NCBI GenBank assembly: GCA_045580835.1
Contig: JAZNOM010000030.1
Span: 47,212-111,211 of the forward strand
Direction: 5' to 3'
Origin: UMGS902 sp045580835
GTDB lineage: Bacteria > Bacillota > Clostridia > Oscillospirales > CAG-272
Length of the DNA: 64,000 bases
Under the pieces are notes generated by a model that was not told the DNA's origin, made no database searches, and saw only the letters and a program-made list of their open reading frames with translations. The number at the start of each line of letters is the position of its first letter. Positions within the stretch are counted from its first letter, which is position 1. Below, piece after piece: positions 58,964 to 64,000 of the stretch. The position numbers and the translations under genes are program-made.

Positions 58964-60721
58964 TTATGTATTATTTCTTTTATTTTTAATAATATCAAGA
59001 ATATTATCAACAGAATCCTCTGCACCTGAAAAAGCAGTTTCACGCTTCAAAGCTGAAACACTGTCATTAAAAGCGGTTACGCCGTTGTCACTAAGCTGGC
59101 TTCTGGATAGTTGCATACGCATGATTCTGCCCTGCTCTTCCGGAGAAAAAAACTCACCAAGCAGACCGATATCAAAATTGTCGCTTTTGGCTGCTTCGAT
59201 TATTGCGTTAAAAACGCGTTTGCCGAAATCGGTAAAAAAGTCGTCATCGGTGAGTTCGCTTTTTCCTTCGATTACCGACTTGCGATGCTCCGGGTACAAT
59301 AAAAGCATGCCCAAAACGCTTTCTTCAGCCTTTGCGGCAGCAATGTTCTTTGCATAATCCGGATTTACACGGTCACCGAAGCCTGCGCTTTGCCTTATAA
59401 TCTTTTGAGATTCCTGCTTTTTATAATCATTTTTCTTTTTCTTAAGAATACGGTTGATATCAGCGCGAATACTGTCTTTCGGTATTGCAAGCTTGTCCGA
59501 AACCGCGCTTATATACACCTCACGTTCAGCACTTGAAAATATATCCGCTATCATGGTACACAGTTCGTTACACGCCTTTATCTTTTCATCGGGAACTGCA
59601 ATATTATGCCGCGCCAAAACGCTATCCATATTATACTCAAATTTTCCTCTTGAGCCGGATATAATAGATTTAAAGCTCTCCGAGCCGAATTTCTTTATAT
59701 ATTCATCAGGATCCTTGGCATCCTTGATTTTGAGGACTCTCACATCAAGTCCCACTTCACCTAAAATACCAATCGCACGGTTTGCAGCCTTTTGCCCTGC
59801 GGCGTCGCTGTCATACGAAATCAAAACTTTTTTTGTATACCGCGACATTATGCGCGCCTGTTCCGGCGTTATGGCCGTACCAAGCGTTGCAACCGCGTTT
59901 GTAAATCCGGCAGCGTGAAGAGCAATTACATCCATATAACCTTCGCAAAGAATAAGCTCTTCTGAGCACGCAGTGCGCGCAAAATTAAGTGCAAAAAGAT
60001 TTCGGCTTTTTTTAAACACCGGAGTGTCGGAAGAGTTAAGATATTTAGGCTGCGAATCATCCATGACTCTGCCACCAAATGCGATTACATTTCCCGACAC
60101 ATCAATTATAGGAAACATTACGCGATTTCGAAAATAGTCAAACAAGGTTCCGTATTTTTGACTTCTTCCGCAAAGGAAGCCTGCAATCAGCTCTTCCTCG
60201 GTATAACCGAGACCTCGCATATGCTTTGTTAGGCATGAAAAGTCATTGGGAGAATACCCGATGCCGAATCGCTTTATGGTGGCGTTTCCCAGACCTCGCT
60301 TTTGCAAATATGTCAGCGCTTCTGTGCCGATTTGCTCATCAAACAAGCATTCCCGAAAGAAACGAGCTGCATCCTTGTTCATTGCTAATATACGGTTGCG
60401 GTCAAGCCCGCTCTTTTCGCGTCTGCCGGTATCCTCGGGAATAGTAACACCTACACGCTTTGCTAAAAACTCAAGAGAAGAAACGTAGTCAAGGTTTTCA
60501 ATCTGCCGCACAAAGGTGATTACATCGCCACCTGCACCGCAACCAAAACAATAGTAGCCTTGAGTCGCCGTAAACACAGTAAATGACGGACTTTTTTCCG
60601 AATGAAAAGGACAAAGCCCCTGCATATTAGAACCCGCGCGTTTTAAAGAAACATATGAAGAAATTACATCAACAATATCGTTTCTTGACTTGATTTCTTC
60701 AATTACCTGACTGTCAATCAT
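58964..60721 (-). CDS. dnaG: DNA primase
   Basis: 585 aa from the ATG at 60721; a TTG at 60739 is less likely. N-terminal CHC2 zinc finger (LCPFHSEKSPSF, YYCFGCGAGGDVI). The TOPRIM core has LILCEGYMDVIALHAAG and VLISYDSDAAGQKAANRAIG. The C-terminal helicase-interaction domain includes VLGMLLLYPEHR. The start overlaps the dGTPase stop by 4 bases (ATGA), so translation is coupled. Confidence 0.98.
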   Translation of the reverse strand: MIDSQVIEEIKSRNDIVDVISSYVSLKRAGSNMQGLCPFHSEKSPSFTVFTATQGYYCFGCGAGGDVITFVRQIENLDYVSSLEFLAKRVGVTIPEDTGRREKSGLDRNRILAMNKDAARFFRECLFDEQIGTEALTYLQKRGLGNATIKRFGIGYSPNDFSCLTKHMRGLGYTEEELIAGFLCGRSQKYGTLFDYFRNRVMFPIIDVSGNVIAFGGRVMDDSQPKYLNSSDTPVFKKSRNLFALNFARTACSEELILCEGYMDVIALHAAGFTNAVATLGTAITPEQARIMSRYTKKVLISYDSDAAGQKAANRAIGILGEVGLDVRVLKIKDAKDPDEYIKKFGSESFKSIISGSRGKFEYNMDSVLARHNIAVPDEKIKACNELCTMIADIFSSAEREVYISAVSDKLAIPKDSIRADINRILKKKKNDYKKQESQKIIRQSAGFGDRVNPDYAKNIAAAKAEESVLGMLLLYPEHRKSVIEGKSELTDDDFFTDFGKRVFNAIIEAAKSDNFDIGLLGEFFSPEEQGRIMRMQLSRSQLSDNGVTAFNDSVSALKRETAFSGAEDSVDNILDIIKNKRNNT

Positions 60722-61734
60722 AACTGTTTTCCTCTCCAAACTTGAGGTATAAACAGCTCGGAATACCTATTTATAGCAAATCGGTCAGTCATGCTTGCAA
60801 CGAAATCGCAAACACAACGCTCAACGGGCTCAGTCTTTGTATTCCTATAATAAAGTTCCGGCATTTCATTGGGATTCTTAACATAATACTCGAACAATCG
60901 CACCAATAATTCCTGTGCTTTATTATCTTCGGATTTTGCAATAGGATTGGTGTATACATTCTCAAATAAGAATTTTCGGAGTTTCATAGTTGCTTCGCCG
61001 ATTTCATCGGTGAACTTAATTTCAGGCTTGTTCGTACTCGCGGTTATTACCGAAGTAACCATTTTATTTATTCTTTCGCTATGTCCTCTGCCAAGAACTT
61101 CAGTAAGCTCTCTCGGGATATCATCAATACTCAAAATTCCTGCACGAATTGCATCGTCAATATCATGGTTAATGTATGCAATTCGGTCAGCAAATTTAAC
61201 GATTACCCCTTCGAGTGTGCTTGCAAGCGACTCTCCGGTATGATGTAAAATACCATCGCGTACTTCATATGTAAGGTTAAGACCGGCACCGTCATGCTCA
61301 AGCTTTTCTACCACACGTATACCTTGACGGTAGTGTGTAAAATCTTTGGAATAGCATTTTTGCATAGCCGACTCGCCCGCATGACCAAACGGAGTGTGTC
61401 CAAGATCATGCCCCATTGCCGCAGCCTCGGTCAAATCCTCGTTAAGGCAGAGCGCGCGCGCAATAATCCTCGCAACTTGAGTAACCTCAAGCGTATGGGT
61501 CATTCTCGTGCGATAATGTTCGTCTATCGGGAACAAAAACACCTGCGTTTTATGCATTAAGCGGCGAAATGATTTAGAATGAATAATTCTGTCACGGTCG
61601 CGCTGAAATTCCGTGCGGTTTTCGCAAGGCACATACGGATACTCACGACCTTTTGTGTTTTTTGTCAAAAACGCGTAGGGTGATAAGGTATGCTCTTCTC
61701 TCTCAAGAAAAATATCAGCAATTCTTTCAGACAT
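60718..61734 (-). CDS. dgt: Deoxyguanosinetriphosphate triphosphohydrolase-like protein
   Basis: 338 aa from the ATG at 61734 behind AAGGAG; a GTG at 61743 is the alternative. HD-domain dNTPase: RIIHSKSFRRLMHKTQVF, then TRMTHTLEVTQVARIIARAL, the HD pair in AAAMGHDLGHTPFGHAGE, and IAYINHDIDDAIRAG. It belongs to the shorter type 2 family found in Firmicutes immediately before dnaG. It hydrolyses dNTPs to nucleoside and triphosphate. Confidence 0.95.
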   Translation of the reverse strand: MSERIADIFLEREEHTLSPYAFLTKNTKGREYPYVPCENRTEFQRDRDRIIHSKSFRRLMHKTQVFLFPIDEHYRTRMTHTLEVTQVARIIARALCLNEDLTEAAAMGHDLGHTPFGHAGESAMQKCYSKDFTHYRQGIRVVEKLEHDGAGLNLTYEVRDGILHHTGESLASTLEGVIVKFADRIAYINHDIDDAIRAGILSIDDIPRELTEVLGRGHSERINKMVTSVITASTNKPEIKFTDEIGEATMKLRKFLFENVYTNPIAKSEDNKAQELLVRLFEYYVKNPNEMPELYYRNTKTEPVERCVCDFVASMTDRFAINRYSELFIPQVWRGKQL

Positions 61735-61779
61735 TTTCACCACTCCTTATACTTATTTTTTTGTTTACGACAATAATAT

Positions 61780-61813
61780 ACGCACAAAATCGAAAAAATC
61801 CTCTTTTGTGCGT
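61780..61813 (-). terminator. Probable terminator after the YigZ gene
   Basis: A 10-bp stem (acgcacaaaa / ttttgtgcgt) with a 14-nt loop follows the stop at 61828 on the minus strand. The run after it is AT-rich but not a clean U-tract. Confidence 0.6.
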
Positions 61814-61827
61814 AAAATTTTATTAAA

Positions 61828-62457
61828 TTATTCGCTATCAAAGCGCTCACCGATATGGATAGGCTGTACACGGTCGCAAAAAAGCTCTTTTACAAATGCA
61901 AAAAAACGTTCTTCTTCCGTGGCACGAATAGCTATATCAATAGTGACATCGCTTCCAAAATCGGTATTATCAATTTTTGCTTTATAATTTGGTAACTTCG
62001 CTAAAATTTTTTGATAATCGGAATAGTTCAAAACCATACGGATTTCTGCAAAACTCTGGTAAGTGACAATACCGGCTTTATCAATTGCAAGCTTTGCGGC
62101 AGCAGTATAAGCTCTGACAAGTCCGCCGGCGCCTAGTAAAATTCCGCCAAAATACCGCGTTACAACGACGCAAACGTCATCAAGTCCGGACTTGCGAATC
62201 ACATCAAGCACAGGAATTCCCGCAGTTCCCTGCGGCTCGCCATCATCACTGTATCTTTGTATATTTCCTGAAGAACAAACATATGCGTAGACATTGTGCC
62301 TTGCATCATAATGTTCAGATTTGATACGCTTAACGAGTTTCAGTGCATCTTCTTCGCTTTCAATATGCGCAGCTACACCTATAAACTCCGAGCGTTTTTC
62401 TTCATATATGTCCGTTCCTTCGCCAAGCAATGTTGTATACAGTTTTTCGTTACTCAT
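61828..62457 (-). CDS. YigZ/IMPACT-family protein
   Basis: 209 aa from the ATG at 62457 (GAGG 5 nt upstream); the longer frame to 62508 runs into hflX. The UPF0029/IMPACT N-terminal domain has EHYDARHNVYAYV, YSDDGEPQGTAGIPVLDVI and VVTRYFGGILLGAGGLVRAY; a smaller ferredoxin-like C-terminal domain follows. Bacterial YigZ has no settled function; relatives of eukaryotic IMPACT act in translation control. Placed 7 bp after hflX and probably co-transcribed. Confidence 0.9.
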   Translation of the reverse strand: MSNEKLYTTLLGEGTDIYEEKRSEFIGVAAHIESEEDALKLVKRIKSEHYDARHNVYAYVCSSGNIQRYSDDGEPQGTAGIPVLDVIRKSGLDDVCVVVTRYFGGILLGAGGLVRAYTAAAKLAIDKAGIVTYQSFAEIRMVLNYSDYQKILAKLPNYKAKIDNTDFGSDVTIDIAIRATEEERFFAFVKELFCDRVQPIHIGERFDSE

Positions 62458-62464
62458 AAAAACC

Positions 62465-63718
62465 TCAAACAATATACTTTTTAAATGTGCCCTGTGCCCT
62501 TGTATCAAGAACTGCCGTTACTTCCATACAATCGTCAAGGTAATCAATATTTTCAACGGTCGCGAGCTTATATAGTTGAGCTAGAACCGTCTGCTCTGCC
62601 ATAGGAATACGCAATATACATCTGCGCGTTCCGGCACGTGCCAGTTCCTCAAGCATGGTAAGGAATTTGTCAATTCCCATACCGGTAAGTGCAGAAATAA
62701 AAACAGCATCACGCGGCGTATCTCCAATAAACATCATGCCATCCTGTGCCATGTCAGATTTGTTAAACACATATAGTACTGGCTTATCACCTGCACCAAG
62801 CTGAACTATCAAATCTGTTGTAACTTTCAGCTGCTCCGCACACTCCTCATCCGATGCATCCGCCAAAACCAGGAGAATATCGGCATATTTTAGTTCATCT
62901 AGTGTGGAGCGAAATGCTTTAATTAAATGGTGCGGCAGTTTTCGTATAAAACCTACGGTGTCGGAAATCAAAACCTCGGTGCCTTCCGGCAAGGTCAGCT
63001 TGCGGGTTGTGGAATCAAGAGTGGCAAACAGTTTATTTTCAGCAAGAACGCCTGCATCGGTAAGGCGGTTAAGCAATGTGGATTTACCTGCATTTGTATA
63101 TCCCACTATAGCAACTTTTTTCAGTCCGCTTCTCTCTCGTGCAGCTCGCATTGTTGCGCGGGTGCGCTCAATCTCACGTATTGCCTCTTCAAGTGACGCC
63201 GCACGGCGTGCAAGATGACGGCGGTCGCTCTCAAGTTTCGACTCGCCGGGGCCTCGAGTACCGATGCGTCCCTCCTGCCTTGAAAGTTGCTTTCCTTTTC
63301 CGATAAGTCGAGGAGCAGTATACTTGAGTTGGGCCAGTTCAACCTGAAGCTTACCCTCGGCGCTGGTTGCATGCAACGCAAAAATATCAAGTATAAGCAT
63401 ACTTCTGTCAATTACATCAACATCCTCAAGCACATCCTCAATATTGCGGATTTGTGCAGGCGAAAGCTCGGTGTCAAACACCACAAGATGAATATCATTA
63501 TTACTACAAAGTTCTTTCAGTTCTTCAAGTTTTCCACTACCTATACAAGTTTTAGGATTTTCACTTTCCTTGGACTGAATAACCTTTGCAAAGGTTTCTC
63601 CTCCTGCGGTGTCCAGAAGTCGCTCAAGTTCTGCCAAGCTTTTTTCACATTCACCGCTATCATAGCCTTTTTTAGCTACGCCAACCAAAACCGCTTTTGT
63701 CAAAACATTTTCTTCCAT
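62465..63718 (-). CDS. hflX: Ribosome-associated GTPase HflX
   Basis: 417 aa from the ATG at 63718 (GAGG 7 nt upstream). N-terminal HflX domain (LVVFDTELSPAQIRNIEDVL, VIDRSMLILDIFALHATSAE, and the GTRGPGESKLESDRR loop), a coiled-coil linker, then the G domain: P-loop VGYTNAGKSTLLNRL, LDSTTRKLTL, DTVGFIRKLPHHLIKAFRST and NKSD. It splits stalled or stressed ribosomes. Located just downstream of rpmE, which ends in its own terminator. Confidence 0.95.
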   Translation of the reverse strand: MEENVLTKAVLVGVAKKGYDSGECEKSLAELERLLDTAGGETFAKVIQSKESENPKTCIGSGKLEELKELCSNNDIHLVVFDTELSPAQIRNIEDVLEDVDVIDRSMLILDIFALHATSAEGKLQVELAQLKYTAPRLIGKGKQLSRQEGRIGTRGPGESKLESDRRHLARRAASLEEAIREIERTRATMRAARERSGLKKVAIVGYTNAGKSTLLNRLTDAGVLAENKLFATLDSTTRKLTLPEGTEVLISDTVGFIRKLPHHLIKAFRSTLDELKYADILLVLADASDEECAEQLKVTTDLIVQLGAGDKPVLYVFNKSDMAQDGMMFIGDTPRDAVFISALTGMGIDKFLTMLEELARAGTRRCILRIPMAEQTVLAQLYKLATVENIDYLDDCMEVTAVLDTRAQGTFKKYIV

Positions 63719-63740
63719 AATTTGCCTCGCTATAAAGAAA

Positions 63741-63778
63741 ATAAAAAGGGTAAATGACCGCAAAGCGTTCACTTACCC
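63741..63778 (-). terminator. Terminator after rpmE
   Basis: On the minus strand gggtaagtgaacgc pairs with gcggtcatttaccc (12 of 14 positions, one G-U) across a 3-nt loop, followed by TTTTTAT. It overlaps the hflX upstream region. Confidence 0.85.
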
Positions 63779-63801
63779 GTTTCAAAGCAAACTTCCGAGA
63801 A

Positions 63802-64000
63802 TTATTTAACCATGCTAAGACGCTTCTTGAACTTGTCAACGCGTCCGCCGGCATCAACGAACTTCTGCTTGCCCGTGAAGAAAGGATGGCACTTGGAGCA
63901 AATTTCAACCTTAACATCGCTCTTGGTAGAACGAGTGGTATACTCTGCACCGCATGCACACTTTACGGTAACAACATTATATTCCGGATGGATACCCTGT
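63802..64000 (-). CDS. rpmE: Ribosomal protein L31, N-terminus beyond window
   Basis: About 65 codons, reading QGIHPEYNVVTVKCACGAEY at the right edge and ending at 63802 (RLSMVK, stop). Probably only a few N-terminal residues are missing. Cysteines in KCACG and ICSKCH make it the zinc-binding (C+) form, rather than the Zur-regulated C- form. The segment FFTGKQKFVDAGGRVDKF is the family signature. Confidence 0.96.
   Translation of the reverse strand, partial: QGIHPEYNVVTVKCACGAEYTTRSTKSDVKVEICSKCHPFFTGKQKFVDAGGRVDKFKKRLSMVK

Noticed and set aside
1..64000. tRNA or rRNA genes, insertion sequences, prophage or CRISPR-Cas
   Set aside because: No cloverleaf with a TTC-arm consensus, no rRNA sequence, no transposase, integrase or Cas-like ORF was found on either strand by reading.

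Overview
The window looks like a chromosomal segment of a spore-forming, strictly anaerobic Firmicute of class Clostridia, probably gut-associated. The evidence is the sporulation genes (spoVT, cotJABC, cwlD), an SLH-domain surface protein, pyruvate formate-lyase, and the purine gene content: an archaeal-type IMP cyclohydrolase (PurO) beside a stand-alone AICAR transformylase. Base composition is moderately AT-rich. There are no rRNA or tRNA genes, no insertion sequence, no prophage and no CRISPR array. This is mostly core genome, with its interest in gene variants and noncoding RNA.

Layout. 0-2.4 kb: the 5' part of a solute-binding lipoprotein, a type I dehydroquinase-like protein and a divergent AraC regulator. 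2.4-5.6 kb: pflB-pflA behind a sigma-A promoter and a ZTP (pfl-motif) riboswitch with a terminator. 5.6-20 kb: aspartate/glutamate racemase, a DUF4062 protein, an inositol-monophosphatase homologue, spoVT, an E2-like acyltransferase, a lactonase-like propeller, comEC, guaB, two adjacent COG0523/CobW GTPases, a HAD phosphatase, an ECF S component and a B12-binding radical SAM enzyme. 19.8-20.2 kb: a roughly 375-nt noncoding RNA with its own promoter, several long stems and a very strong terminator. 20.3-25.1 kb: thiN, a Cu/Zn-SOD-family protein, an SLH protein, cotJABC, a small membrane protein and a small HTH regulator.

25.1-44.6 kb: two large minus-strand operons end to end. The pyrimidine operon pyrC-carB-pyrK-pyrD-pyrF-pyrE-pyrB runs directly, with no visible terminator, into the purine operon purE-purF-purM-purN-purO-purH(AICARFT)-purD-purL. 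The purine operon has its own promoter and a second ZTP riboswitch. ZMP/ZTP accumulates when 10-formyl-tetrahydrofolate limits AICAR transformylase. The same RNA sensor on pflBA (a source of formate) and on the pur genes therefore links one-carbon supply to purine synthesis. purC, purB, purA, purK and carA are not in the window.

44.6-64 kb: a TatD-associated radical SAM protein, tatD, metG, cwlD, a cohesin-like surface protein, glnS, gltX, an MBL hydrolase, a DUF3343/cysteine-desulfurase pair, an unusual solute-binding lipoprotein with a stalk-type domain inside it, the conserved dgt-dnaG-rpoD block, a YigZ protein, hflX and the 3' part of rpmE.

The most interesting signals are: the structured RNA at 19.8-20.2 kb; a roughly 120-bp dispersed repeat found just upstream of both pyrK and the DUF3343 gene, in the same orientation to each gene and carrying an in-frame ATG; the paired ZTP switches; a PurF homologue without its N-terminal catalytic cysteine; and a CobW GTPase fused to a YcgQ-like domain next to a His-rich CobW.
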